Source: Kitasatospora sp. NBC_01250
GTDB lineage: Bacteria; Actinomycetota; Actinomycetes; Streptomycetales; Streptomycetaceae
Reading direction: 5' to 3'
Length of the DNA stretch: 64,000 bases
Assembly: GCF_036226465.1 (NCBI RefSeq)
Contig: NZ_CP108476.1
Coordinates: 2,046,001 to 2,110,000, forward strand
Shown: positions 33,624 to 42,046 of the stretch, piece after piece
Layout: each line of letters begins with the position of its first letter
Numbering within the stretch: the stretch's first letter is position 1
Made by a program: the position numbers and the translations under genes
Notes under the pieces: generated by a model
The model's input: the letters and a program-made list of their open reading frames with translations, nothing else
Told to the model about the DNA's origin: nothing
Database searches by the model: none

Positions 33624-35201
33624 ATGAATAGGACCCTGAAGAAGGCCGCGCAACTCCTCACCGCGCCGACCGTTGCCCTGACCCTCCTGGCGCCCGTTCT
33701 CGCCGCCGCCCCGGCCAGCGCCACCCCGGCCAGCGCCGCGACGACCGACGCCTACACCTTCACCAGCCCGTACGGCACCCTCAACGCGACCGGCAACAAC
33801 GACGGAAACCAGATCTCCGTCACCCCCGACGGCACCAACTACACGAACTGGCGACTGATCAAGCTCGGCGACCCCGGCACGTTCGACATCGCCAACACCT
33901 CCTCCGGCAAGTGCCTCTACGCCTCACAGCCCGCCATCCAGCAGTCCTGCGGGAAGACCGGCGAGGAGTGGCACTTCCGCCCCGTCGACGGCAAGCCCAA
34001 CACCTTCGGCATCATCCGCCGCGACGACACCACCGGCACCGAGTACTGCATGGACAACCGGGGCGGCCTCCACCTGTGGGGCATCCTCGCCCAGCCCAAC
34101 GCCTGCAACGGCAGCACCAGCCAGGAGTGGACGATACCCGCCGCGAACGCGGCCGAGGCCAGGAGCCTGGCGCTCGACTACTACAGCGACCTGTGCTCCA
34201 AGAAGACCTCCACCTGCTCGTGGACGGAGAAGTCCGAAGGGCAGCCCGAGGCCCTGCCCCGCCAGCCCGCCTCCTCGGTCTGGTACAACGACACCAGCGC
34301 CACGATGAAGCAGATCTTCACCACGATCTACCACTCCGGCTGGGCACAGTCGTACTCCGCGGGCGTGTCCACCTCCGTCGGCGTCTCCACCCCGGTCCAG
34401 GCGATGATCAGCAGCCAGCTGACCGCGACGCAGACGTACACCTCGGACGAGTCGACGATCAACGGCATCGCCGTGGACGTCCCTTCCAAGAACTATGCCT
34501 GGGTCGACTTCGCGGCCGTAGGCAAGAAGGTCACCGGCACCTGGACGTTCGACACCGACAACCAGCCGTGGACGACCGACGCGACCGTCACGGTCCCGGT
34601 CATCAACTCGACGGCCGGCTCGACGATGTATGTCGCCCACACCGGTGAGACCCCTCCCGATAGCGGCACCACCGGCGCTGACGTCAAGCCCACCGCCATC
34701 GCGACGACCGCATCGGCCGTCATGGACGTGCCCAAGGGCGGCAAGCTGACCGCCGTCAAGGGCGGCGTCAAGGTCAGCGACGCCGACGGCGCCACGATTG
34801 CGACGGTCATGCCCGGCACCGTCACTGACGCCAGCGGTGTCACCCACAAGGCAGATCTCACGGTCAACGGCGCTACCGTCACCCAGACCATCGAGGGCGT
34901 CACCGGCGACACCGTCACCGGCACCATCGCGCCCCCGACCTTCTCCCTGGGCGACGGCAACCCCATCGCTTCCGCCGCCACCGAGAAGAGCGTCCGTATG
35001 GTGGCAGTGGCGTCCTACAAGGCCGCTCCCGCCTCCCAGAGCAGCGACGCCCACGACAAGTGCATGGCCGCGAAGATCGGCACCAGCATCGTCAGCTCAG
35101 GTGTCATGGGCCTCCTGGGCGGTCCCCCCGGAGTGGCCATCGGCATGATGACCGGCGCCTTCAGCGGCATCGTCATGGGCGCCGTAACCTGCCCGAAGTA
35201 G
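33624..35201 (+). CDS. Secreted protein: lectin-like N-domain, aerolysin/ETX-like middle, Gly-rich hydrophobic C-terminus
   Basis: 525 residues. Signal peptide over ~1-33 (KKAAQLLTAPTVALTLLAP ... ASATPAS). Residues ~45-175 look like a ricin-type lectin unit (SSGKCLYASQPAIQQSCG, EEWHFRPVDG, STSQEWTIP: QxW-like turns). Residues ~180-350 are long amphipathic strands rich in Ser/Thr (SYSAGVSTSVGVSTPVQAMI, TATQTYTSDEST, KVTGTWTFDTD, TVTVPVINSTAG), the look of aerolysin/ETX-MTX2 pore-forming folds. The last ~30 residues (SGVMGLLGGPPGVAIGMMTG, then AFSGIVMGAVTC) form a glycine-zipper-like hydrophobic hairpin. A pore-forming role is inferred, not shown. Alternative: a structural surface protein. Confidence 0.6.
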   Translation: MNRTLKKAAQLLTAPTVALTLLAPVLAAAPASATPASAATTDAYTFTSPYGTLNATGNNDGNQISVTPDGTNYTNWRLIKLGDPGTFDIANTSSGKCLYASQPAIQQSCGKTGEEWHFRPVDGKPNTFGIIRRDDTTGTEYCMDNRGGLHLWGILAQPNACNGSTSQEWTIPAANAAEARSLALDYYSDLCSKKTSTCSWTEKSEGQPEALPRQPASSVWYNDTSATMKQIFTTIYHSGWAQSYSAGVSTSVGVSTPVQAMISSQLTATQTYTSDESTINGIAVDVPSKNYAWVDFAAVGKKVTGTWTFDTDNQPWTTDATVTVPVINSTAGSTMYVAHTGETPPDSGTTGADVKPTAIATTASAVMDVPKGGKLTAVKGGVKVSDADGATIATVMPGTVTDASGVTHKADLTVNGATVTQTIEGVTGDTVTGTIAPPTFSLGDGNPIASAATEKSVRMVAVASYKAAPASQSSDAHDKCMAAKIGTSIVSSGVMGLLGGPPGVAIGMMTGAFSGIVMGAVTCPK

Positions 35202-35250
35202 TCCGAACCGCACCGTCCGAACCACCGCGCCGCCACCGACGGATCGACGG

Positions 35251-35296
35251 CGGCGGGCGGCGGGCGGCGGGCGGCGGGCGGCGGGCGGCGGGCGGC
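35251..35296. repeat. Heptanucleotide tandem repeat (CGGCGGG)6
   Basis: Six perfect CGGCGGG units plus CGGC, in the non-coding gap between two convergent genes. The last unit merges into the left arm of the terminator at 35290. Slippage-prone by nature. Confidence 0.95.
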
Positions 35297-35331
35297 ACCA
35301 GGCGGCTCTCGTAGCCGGCCTGGTGCCGCCC
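35290..35331. terminator. Bidirectional hairpin between convergent genes
   Basis: GGGCGGCACCAGGC (35290-35303) pairs perfectly with GCCTGGTGCCGCCC (35318-35331), 14-base loop. It sits 88 bases after the lectin/aerolysin-like stop and 25 from the stop of the large convergent LysM gene. Confidence 0.8.
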
Positions 35332-35356
35332 GTCGTCGTCGTTCAGGGACTTGAGG

Positions 35357-38300
35357 TCACGGGCTGGAGAGGAGGTCGCGCAGGAGGGCGACGGTGTCGG
35401 GGTCGAGGCTGCGGCCGGTGCGGCGGCTGAGGGCGTCCAATCGGTTGACGGCTTTGAGGAGCTGATCGCGGGCGCCGGCGGAGGCGTAGGCGTAGAACAG
35501 GTCGCGGTGCAGCAGTTCGACGTCCGGGGCGACGGCCAGGCCGCGGAAGACCGCGGCCTCGGCGCTGCGGTGGTCGCCGTACTGCAGGCGGCGGGCGGCG
35601 AGTTCGTGGGCGGTGTCGACCACGGCGGCGAGCATGTCCTGGCGCGCCGTCTCGGCCCAGCCGTAGCCGACGGTCGGGGTCTCGGCGAACGGGGCACCCC
35701 GGACCAGGGCGAGCGCGTGGGCGAGCGCGGCGTCGGCGGTGGTGCTGGTGCTGCGCATGCCGCGGCGGTAGAGGCTGCGGAACTCGTCCCAGTCGCAGGT
35801 CACGGTGGGGGCGAAGGCGTAGCAGGTGCTGGCGTCCTGGGAGTCCTGGCGCAGGAAGGCGCGGCCGTCCGGGTCGCTGCCGATCCAGTCGGCCAGGGCG
35901 GCGAGGGTGGCCGGCGGGGCCTGGTCCGGGCGGGCGTGGTCGCCCGGGTGCAGGGCGCGGTCGACGGCCGCGGGGTCGGTGCCCGGGTGCAGGGCGAGGT
36001 AGGCGGCGAGTTCGGTGAGCGCGGGGACGGCCGTGGGTTCGGCCGCGCCCGTGGGGCCGAGCACGTCGACCGGGCCGAGCAGGCGCACCCGGGGGGTGGT
36101 GCGGATCGCGTGCGCCTCCGGGGAGCGGAGGATGGCGAGCAGGTCGTCGGCGTCGGTGCGGGCGATCACCGTGCCGGGCACGGGAGTTCCGCCCGCCGGG
36201 GTGGCGGGGACCGGCTCGGGCCGGAACGGGACCCGCGGGTCGACGCCGCTCGGCGCGGGGGCGGGCTCGTGCGTGGGGGCGGGCTCGGCGTCGGGCGCGG
36301 GCTCGGGGTCGGCGTCGGGAGCGAGGTCCGGGGCGAGGTCCGGGGCCCCGGTGGACGGTTCGACAACGGGGAGCTCGGCGGTGCTCTCGGCCTCGGACGC
36401 GGACTCGGGCATCGACTCGGGGATCGACTCGGGGATCGACTCCGCCTCGGCCACCACCTCGGCCTCGACCACTGGCTCGACGGTGGCGTCGACGGGCGAC
36501 CCGGCTTCACCGGAGGGCAGTCGACCGGCGAACGGCGACAGACCGGGCAGCGCGACCGGAGCGGGCGGCACCGACTGGCCGCTGCTCACCCGCAGGCCCC
36601 GCCCGTTGACACCGTGCCGGGGCCCGACCGGACCGACCGGACCGACCGGACCTGCCATCCCGCCGCTCCCGGCGCCGACGGCGGGCAGCGCGCTCGCGGT
36701 CGGCGCCGGGAGCGGCACCGGACGCACCACCGAGACCGGCGGCGTGCCACCCCCGGGCGAGGCCGCCGGGTCGACGGTGGCGAACGGGCTGGCGCCGGTG
36801 CCGATCACCCGGGCGATCAGCCGCGGCCCGGACTCCGGCGGCCCGTCCGGCAGCGAGCCGCCGATGAACGGGGCGGCGCCCGCCCCCACGCCCGCCAGCA
36901 CCGGCACGGGCCTGGGGAGATCGGCGGGCTCCAGCTCCGCGCCGTCGACCGTCCAGGCGGGGGCCGGGTGCTGGGCGGTGGAGGCGGCGGTCTCCAGCAC
37001 CTCGGTCCAGTGCCCGTACTGCTCGTCGGTCAACCGCTGGAGCTGCACGCCGAGGTGCAGACCGGGCAGGACGGCCTGGCCGCTGCTCGGCAGGGTCCAG
37101 CGGGCCACCGGACCGGCGCCGCGCTCGGGCGCCCGGGCGATCACCGCCAGGCAGGTACGCGGCCGGCCGTCCAGCAGCCGGCCGAGCTCCGACGGAACGT
37201 CACCCATCGGCGCCTGGGCGGAGAGCACGATCTCCGGCACCCAGGCGTCGTCGGCGTGGCCCCGGCTGCGCGCGTCACGCGGATGCGCGGCGCCGACCGC
37301 GACCAGCGAGGAGCGGGCCCGGGCGGTGCGGGTCTCCAGCGCGACGAGGGCGGCTTCCAGGGTCGGGTAGCGGTGCACCCGGTCGGCGACGGTGTCGGAG
37401 ACCGGCAGGTCCTCGGCGAAGCCGACCAGGTGCAGGCTCAGCTTGTCGGCGAGCCGGCTGTGGGCGAGTTCCAGCGCGAGGGCGCGCAGCACGCCGCGTG
37501 CGTCGTCCGGGTGGCCGGCCAGGTGCATCAGCCGCACCGTCTCCAGGTCGGCGAGGACCGTCGCACCGTCGGGGGCCGTGCCGAGCGCGACCAGGGCCGG
37601 GTAGGGCGCGGGCACCTTGGCGGCCTGCACGGTGGAGAGCAGGTCGGTGGAGTCGGCCGAGCACCACCAGACGTTGGCGGCGTGCGCGGCCCGGAACGGC
37701 GCGACCGGGACGGCCGGGGCCGCCAGGTGCAGCTCGACGGTGCCGCCGGTGGTGACCCGGACGGCGGCCAGCGCGGGCAGCCGCTTGCCGGTGCGGCTGA
37801 CGTTGCGGGCCATGGTGCGCAGCGAGCGGTTGAGCAGGTCGAGGCCGGTGCTGTTCTGGCGGGTCCGCAGCTCGGCCTCGAAGGCGGCGGCGGGCGGGGT
37901 GGGCATCGGGATCCGGTGCCGGGGGCGGCGGGCCCGCTGCTGCGCGCCGCGCCGGTGCGCCACGGCGCCGACCAGGACGGCGGCCAGCAGCACGCCGATG
38001 CCGGAGGCGGTCAGCGCGGCGGTGTAGTCGCTGAGCGAATCGTCGCCCCCGGAGCCCTGGTGCGCGGTCTCCTTCACGGACGGCTTGACGGACGGCTTGA
38101 CGGACGGCTTGACGGACGGCTTGACGGACGGTTCGGCCGACGGCTTGGCGGACGGCGCGGTGGAGCGCGGCGCGGCGGGTGCCGGGGCGGCGGGCGCCGG
38201 TGCGGACTGCGGCGCAGGCGCCGACTGCGCCGGGGCCGCCGGTGGCGCGGGGGCGGCGGGCGCGCCCGGGATGTTCAGGACCATGCCCGGGACCACCATG

Positions 38301-39415
38301 TTCGGATCGTCCAGTGTCTCGCCGTCCGGCGCCCGCACCCCCTTGTTGGCGTCGAACAGCTGCGGCCAGGCGTCCGAACTGCCGAGCTCGCGCTGGGCGA
38401 TGGCGGAGAGCGTGTCACCCTGCTGGACGGTCGCGGTGGCGTGCCGCTCCCCCGACTGGCCGCCCGGCTGGGCCTGGCCGCCCTGCTGGCCGGTCGACTC
38501 CGGCGCGGCCGGCCCGCTCGGGCCGCCGCCCGCGGCACCGGCCGGCTTGGCGTCGGCGGGCATCAGCAGCTGCCAGCCCGGCTGGATCGGCCGGTCGGCG
38601 TCGAAGCGCTCGCCGGAACCGTCCATCACCCGGCCGGCGTTGAGCGTGGCGATCTCCTGCCACCGGTCGCCCGAACCCAGTTGGTGCTCGGCGATCGACC
38701 ACAGGCTGTCGGCCGGGCGGCTGTCCCGCACGGTGTAGGTCGGCTGCTGGGGCTGCGGGTCGGCGGCCGGCAGCGCGAGGTGGTCCGCGGTGGCCGGTGC
38801 CGCCGCCAGGGCGGCGTACTGCGGCGCGGCCACCAGCTGGGCGGGTGCCGCCGCGGCGGCCAACTGCCCGGGTACACCGGCCGCGAAGGAGGCACCGGCC
38901 ACCGGCAGCAGCGCGATCACCGCGCCGACCAGGCCGGCCGCCATCCGCTGGCTCCAGCCGAAGGAGGGGATCCGGCGGGCCACCCGGCCGCGCAGCTGAG
39001 CCGGGATCTCCAGCAGGACGGAGCAGGCGAAGCAGGCCCAGCCGAGCCAGCCGATGCCGACCAGCGCCCAGAGGAAGAGCCGCCCGTCGTCCGGCGTGGT
39101 CAGCACCTCGCGCAGGCCGGTGTGGCCCTCCCCGCCCATCGCGGCCACCGCCTGGGTGCCGTACAGCAGCAGCGCGGGCACCCCGACCAGCAGCAGCGCG
39201 AGCACCAGCAGCGCCCCGAGCGCGGCCGGCACGGCGCGCAGGGCGCTGCGACGGCGCGGCTGCGGACGACGCGCCCCGCCACGGCCGGCGCTCCCCCGGC
39301 CGGCAGCGGTCCGACCGCGGGCCGTAGGGCCGGCCGTGGTCCGGCCGTCGGCAGGGTGGCCCGCGTCCGGGGAACTCCCCGTTCGGGCACGGACCTTGGC
39401 TCGTGGTGCGGCCAT
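35357..39415 (-). CDS. Large membrane protein: two LysM domains, then cytoplasmic winged-helix + BTAD domain; end of Tad operon
   Basis: 1352 residues. After a basic N-terminus, hydrophobic helices lie at ~58-90, ~112-135 and ~155-185. LysM 1 (~228-290, RDSRPADSLWSIAEHQLGSG) and LysM 2 (~328-385, ATVQQGDTLSAIAQRELGSS) should contact peptidoglycan. A KPSV repeat stalk and another helix (~465-485) lead to a long part. Its end has RVRLLGPVDVLG (winged-helix start) and a BTAD helical domain (DWDEFRSLYRRGM ... YAYASAGARDQLLKAVNRLD), as in SARP regulators. The start overlaps the TadG-like stop by one base. It probably couples pilus or wall state to an intracellular partner; no DNA target is known. 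Confidence 0.85.
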   Translation of the reverse strand: MAAPRAKVRARTGSSPDAGHPADGRTTAGPTARGRTAAGRGSAGRGGARRPQPRRRSALRAVPAALGALLVLALLLVGVPALLLYGTQAVAAMGGEGHTGLREVLTTPDDGRLFLWALVGIGWLGWACFACSVLLEIPAQLRGRVARRIPSFGWSQRMAAGLVGAVIALLPVAGASFAAGVPGQLAAAAAPAQLVAAPQYAALAAAPATADHLALPAADPQPQQPTYTVRDSRPADSLWSIAEHQLGSGDRWQEIATLNAGRVMDGSGERFDADRPIQPGWQLLMPADAKPAGAAGGGPSGPAAPESTGQQGGQAQPGGQSGERHATATVQQGDTLSAIAQRELGSSDAWPQLFDANKGVRAPDGETLDDPNMVVPGMVLNIPGAPAAPAPPAAPAQSAPAPQSAPAPAAPAPAAPRSTAPSAKPSAEPSVKPSVKPSVKPSVKPSVKETAHQGSGGDDSLSDYTAALTASGIGVLLAAVLVGAVAHRRGAQQRARRPRHRIPMPTPPAAAFEAELRTRQNSTGLDLLNRSLRTMARNVSRTGKRLPALAAVRVTTGGTVELHLAAPAVPVAPFRAAHAANVWWCSADSTDLLSTVQAAKVPAPYPALVALGTAPDGATVLADLETVRLMHLAGHPDDARGVLRALALELAHSRLADKLSLHLVGFAEDLPVSDTVADRVHRYPTLEAALVALETRTARARSSLVAVGAAHPRDARSRGHADDAWVPEIVLSAQAPMGDVPSELGRLLDGRPRTCLAVIARAPERGAGPVARWTLPSSGQAVLPGLHLGVQLQRLTDEQYGHWTEVLETAASTAQHPAPAWTVDGAELEPADLPRPVPVLAGVGAGAAPFIGGSLPDGPPESGPRLIARVIGTGASPFATVDPAASPGGGTPPVSVVRPVPLPAPTASALPAVGAGSGGMAGPVGPVGPVGPRHGVNGRGLRVSSGQSVPPAPVALPGLSPFAGRLPSGEAGSPVDATVEPVVEAEVVAEAESIPESIPESMPESASEAESTAELPVVEPSTGAPDLAPDLAPDADPEPAPDAEPAPTHEPAPAPSGVDPRVPFRPEPVPATPAGGTPVPGTVIARTDADDLLAILRSPEAHAIRTTPRVRLLGPVDVLGPTGAAEPTAVPALTELAAYLALHPGTDPAAVDRALHPGDHARPDQAPPATLAALADWIGSDPDGRAFLRQDSQDASTCYAFAPTVTCDWDEFRSLYRRGMRSTSTTADAALAHALALVRGAPFAETPTVGYGWAETARQDMLAAVVDTAHELAARRLQYGDHRSAEAAVFRGLAVAPDVELLHRDLFYAYASAGARDQLLKAVNRLDALSRRTGRSLDPDTVALLRDLLSSP
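38072..38131. repeat. 12-bp tandem repeat coding a KPSV stalk
   Basis: Five 12-base units (CTTGACGGACGG, the first with one change) code repeated Lys-Pro-Ser-Val between the second LysM domain and the next membrane helix. A further 12-base repeat (GGGATCGACTCG, three units near 36410-36450, coding ESIP) occurs later in the same gene. Confidence 0.9.
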
Positions 39416-39864
39416 CAGGCGCCTCCCGTGTTCTCGCGGCCGTCCACCACCGTGGCGGAGCCGGATCCATGGACAGTCAGGGTCGGTGTGTCGAACAGCC
39501 CCAGCAGGGCGGTCCGGTACGTCGTGTTGATCACGACGGTGATGCTGGTGGCCGTGGCCGGCGGCGGGTTCGCCGGATCCGGCGGCTCGGCCGACAGGCC
39601 GTACGGCTTCAGGTAGGCGTTGGCGGCGGCGTAGGCGGCGGCCGTGTCGATCCTCGGTCCCTCGCCGCCCAGCAGCGCGGCCTGGTCGATCTGCTGACCG
39701 CCGACCCGGGCCGCCTCCGCCGCCAGCGCGTCGGTCCGCTCGATGGCGCGCAGGCGGCCGCCGCAGTCCAGCACGATGCCCAGGAACAGCATCAGTGTGG
39801 TGGCACTGAGCGCCACGAAGATCGAGATGGTGCCGCGGTCGCGGCCACCCCGACGGACCCTCAC
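39415..39864 (-). CDS. TadG-like pilus assembly protein
   Basis: 149 residues. RDRGTISIFVALSATTLMLF starts a single N-terminal membrane helix with the Gly-then-hydrophobic pattern of Tad pseudopilins (Phe rather than Glu at +5). The rest is extracellular (AAEAARVGGQQIDQAALL, a hallmark phrase of actinobacterial TadE/TadG proteins). Its stop overlaps the LysM gene start by one base. 79 bases separate it from the TadE gene upstream in the operon. Confidence 0.75.
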   Translation of the reverse strand: MRVRRGGRDRGTISIFVALSATTLMLFLGIVLDCGGRLRAIERTDALAAEAARVGGQQIDQAALLGGEGPRIDTAAAYAAANAYLKPYGLSAEPPDPANPPPATATSITVVINTTYRTALLGLFDTPTLTVHGSGSATVVDGRENTGGA

Positions 39865-39943
39865 GTCCCCTCCCCAGGGCTTTCGTCCGGCCGTGCTGCC
39901 ACGGCGCCGTCGTGCTGTCCCGACCTCACTGCCCGTCCCGCTG

Positions 39944-40459
39944 TCACTGCGAACGGAAGCGGTCGATGACCGATGTGAAGGAGCCGGTCAACGTCACCTC
40001 GCCCGGTACCCACACCACGAACAGATCATTCACCTGGACCGGACAACTGACGTCGACCCGCACGCCGTTCAGCGGCACCGGCCCGGCGTCGAGCGGCACC
40101 ACCGAGGCGTTCACCGTCACCCTGGGGCGGCAGCTGACGCCGTTGTCGGCGAGCGCCTGCCTGACCGCCGCTTCGGCCACCGTCTGCGGGGACTGCCCCG
40201 ACCGGTCCAGCGAGGCCGTCCGCGCACCGACCCGGGCGGCCTCGTCGACGGTGCCCGACACCGTCTCCAGCCGGCCGATGATGATCGCCAGACTGAAGAG
40301 CAGCGCGATGGCGGGGACCAGGATCGCGGCCTCGATCGCGAGGCTGCCCCGGTCGGCCGCCCCGGCGGGCCGCGCGCCCCCGTCCGCGCCGCGCACGCCG
40401 TCCGCGCCACTCGTCGCACCCGCCACCGCGCACCCCCTCCCCTCCCGTCGCGCCGTCAT
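39944..40459 (-). CDS. TadE-like pseudopilin (with Glu+5)
   Basis: 171 residues. After a long basic/Gly-rich leader, DRGSLAIEAAILVPAIALLF forms the class III prepilin-like helix: Gly, cleavage position, then SLAIE with Glu at +5. ETVSGTVDEAARVGARTASL follows, typical of TadE. Two Cys (VSCRPR, VSCPVQ) may form a disulfide outside. The ATG overlaps the stop of the TadE-like gene just upstream by 4 bases. Confidence 0.82.
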   Translation of the reverse strand: MTARREGRGCAVAGATSGADGVRGADGGARPAGAADRGSLAIEAAILVPAIALLFSLAIIIGRLETVSGTVDEAARVGARTASLDRSGQSPQTVAEAAVRQALADNGVSCRPRVTVNASVVPLDAGPVPLNGVRVDVSCPVQVNDLFVVWVPGEVTLTGSFTSVIDRFRSQ

Positions 40460-40845
40460 GGCCCGACATACCGTTCGATCGGCGCCTGCGCGCGCTGGGA
40501 GACCGTCAGACCGTCGAACCCGGGCAGCAGGAAGAGCGGGTGGATGTGCACGGTGACGGTGATGGTGTCCGCGGTGCGGACCGGACGGTCCACGGTGGGG
40601 GTGCCGAGCAGGCCGCGGAATCCGTCCAGGAAGGCCGTGGCACGGTCGGTGGCCGCCTGGTCGGTGCCGCCCAGCACCCGTCCCGCATCCGTCCCCTCGC
40701 GCGCCGCGGCCAGCGCCACGCTCTGCGAGTACCAGAGCAGCGCGGTCTGCACCACGAGCATCACCAGGAGCAGGATCATCGGGAAGACGAGCGCGAAGCT
40801 GAGGGTGAGCGCGCCCCGGTCGCGTTCCCGACGATCCGCCGTCAC
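40456..40845 (-). CDS. TadE-like pseudopilin
   Basis: 129 residues from a GTG at 40845-40843. RDRGALTLSFALVFPMILLL begins the membrane helix (Ser at +5). ALLWYSQSVALAAAREGTDA follows, a TadE-type phrase. The start GTG overlaps the stop of the pilin gene (GTGA) and the stop overlaps the next start, so it is translated in series with both. An upstream in-frame ATG at 41169 would run through the pilin gene and is rejected. Confidence 0.8.
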   Translation of the reverse strand: MTADRRERDRGALTLSFALVFPMILLLVMLVVQTALLWYSQSVALAAAREGTDAGRVLGGTDQAATDRATAFLDGFRGLLGTPTVDRPVRTADTITVTVHIHPLFLLPGFDGLTVSQRAQAPIERYVGP

Positions 40846-41111
40846 TGCGTCGGGATCCCGGTGGGGAGCGTGGTGGGCACGGTCTTCTTCACGGTGTTGC
40901 CGAAGCTGCTCACGGCCGCCAGCACGGCGCCCGCGATCGCCACCACGACGATCACGATCAGCGCCATCTCGATGCTGAGCGCACCGCGGTCGCCCTCGGC
41001 CCGGGCGGCCTTGGCCCGCCCGCCGTGGATCCGCAGCAGCGCCGCGCCGAAGGTCACGGGCAGCAGCAGGGGCAGCAGGAACTGCTGCGCCAGGATGCGC
41101 AGGGTCTTCAT
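40842..41111 (-). CDS. Flp-type major pilin candidate
   Basis: 89 residues, MKTLRILAQQFLLPLLLPVT at the start. GDRGALSIEMALIVIVVV has the class III prepilin pattern: cleavage after Gly43 leaves A-L-S-I-E with Glu48 at +5, then a ~20-residue hydrophobic helix and a short hydrophilic tail (KKTVPTTLPTGIPTQ). The mature 46-residue size fits Flp pilins. Unusual for Flp, the leader is 43 residues and has its own hydrophobic segment. It lies in the operon between TadC and the pseudopilins. Confidence 0.72.
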   Translation of the reverse strand: MKTLRILAQQFLLPLLLPVTFGAALLRIHGGRAKAARAEGDRGALSIEMALIVIVVVAIAGAVLAAVSSFGNTVKKTVPTTLPTGIPTQ

Positions 41112-41158
41112 GGTTCGCTCTCCTCGGGGGACGGGAGTCCGGTGGGCCGGACGGGATG

Positions 41159-42046
41159 TCAGAACGCATGGAGCATCTGGTAGAGCGCGGGGTAGACGAT
41201 CAGGACGGTCATCAGCAGGGTGAGGGCCGCGCCCGGCGCGACCATCTGCTCGCTGGCGGCGCCGGCCTCGGCCAGCTCCGCCGCCAGCAGTTCGTTGCGC
41301 AGGCCCTTGGCCCGGGCCCGCAGGGTGTCGTAGACCGCGGCGCCGTCGGTGCCGGAGATCCGCATGATGTCGGCGACGTCCTGCAGCGGGGTCAGGCCGA
41401 GTTCGGCGGCGAGCGCGTCCAGACCGTCCCACGGGGGCAGGCGGTCGGTGGCGGCCCGTTCCAGGGCGTCCTGGATCCGGCGGAAGACGGTGCCCCGCCC
41501 CACCGCCGCCGCGCGGCGCATCGCCTCGGCCGGCCCGTGGTCGGACGCCCGTTCCAGCGCGACGAGTTCGAGGTAGGCGGCGATGCCGTGCAGGTACTCG
41601 GTCCGGGCCTCCTTGGCCTCGCCCTGCACGATCGCGTCCGGCACCAGCCAGCCGCCCGCCGCCAGCGCCAGGCTGACCAGCGCGGGCAGCGCGACGGGCG
41701 GCGCGAAGCCGGTGAACACCGCCATCGCCGAGAGGTAGCCCGGCAGCACCAGGCCGATCAGCGCGAAGAGCAGCTTGTGCGCCATGAACCGGGCCGGGGT
41801 GCGTCCGATCAGCGCCAGGGACTGCAGCGGCACCCGGGAGCCGGCCAGCGCCAGCGAGCGGTCGCCGAGCCGGTCGTACCAGGCGGCCCCGGCCTGTGCC
41901 GCACTCTCCCGGTGCTGGGCCGGGGCGCGGTGCAGGCGCTCCAGCGCCTGGCCCAGGTCCGGTGGGGCCGGGCGGAGTTCGGCGATCAGCAGGGCGAGGC
42001 CGGCCGCCGCCACGCAGCCGGCGAGCACGGCCCACGGGGAGATCAT
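41159..42046 (-). CDS. tadC: TadC-like inner membrane assembly protein (T2SSF domain)
   Basis: 295 residues from MISPWAVLAGCV. Membrane helices at ~1-20, two near ~100-145 and one at the C-terminus (ALTLLMTVLIVYPALYQM). The cytoplasmic helical T2SSF domain lies between (HGIAAYLELVALERASDHGP, MRISGTDGAAVYDTLRARAK). Its ATG overlaps the TadB stop by four bases. With TadB it forms the membrane platform driven by TadA. Confidence 0.85.
   Translation of the reverse strand: MISPWAVLAGCVAAAGLALLIAELRPAPPDLGQALERLHRAPAQHRESAAQAGAAWYDRLGDRSLALAGSRVPLQSLALIGRTPARFMAHKLLFALIGLVLPGYLSAMAVFTGFAPPVALPALVSLALAAGGWLVPDAIVQGEAKEARTEYLHGIAAYLELVALERASDHGPAEAMRRAAAVGRGTVFRRIQDALERAATDRLPPWDGLDALAAELGLTPLQDVADIMRISGTDGAAVYDTLRARAKGLRNELLAAELAEAGAASEQMVAPGAALTLLMTVLIVYPALYQMLHAF

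Noticed and set aside
35357-36200. SARP regulator marking an antibiotic gene cluster
   Set aside because: The BTAD region is the end of a membrane LysM protein in a Tad operon, and no PKS, NRPS or tailoring genes are in the window.
35351-39616. A 1421-codon open frame on the plus strand across the LysM gene
   Set aside because: It is antisense to the clear LysM/BTAD gene, has shadow-like composition (runs of Gly, Arg, Val) and no domain. In this GC range long antisense frames are expected.
40456-41169. A 237-residue TadE protein starting at 41169
   Set aside because: The first ~108 codons are the wrong frame of the pilin gene; the GTG at 40845 overlapping the pilin stop gives a normal TadE-like protein.
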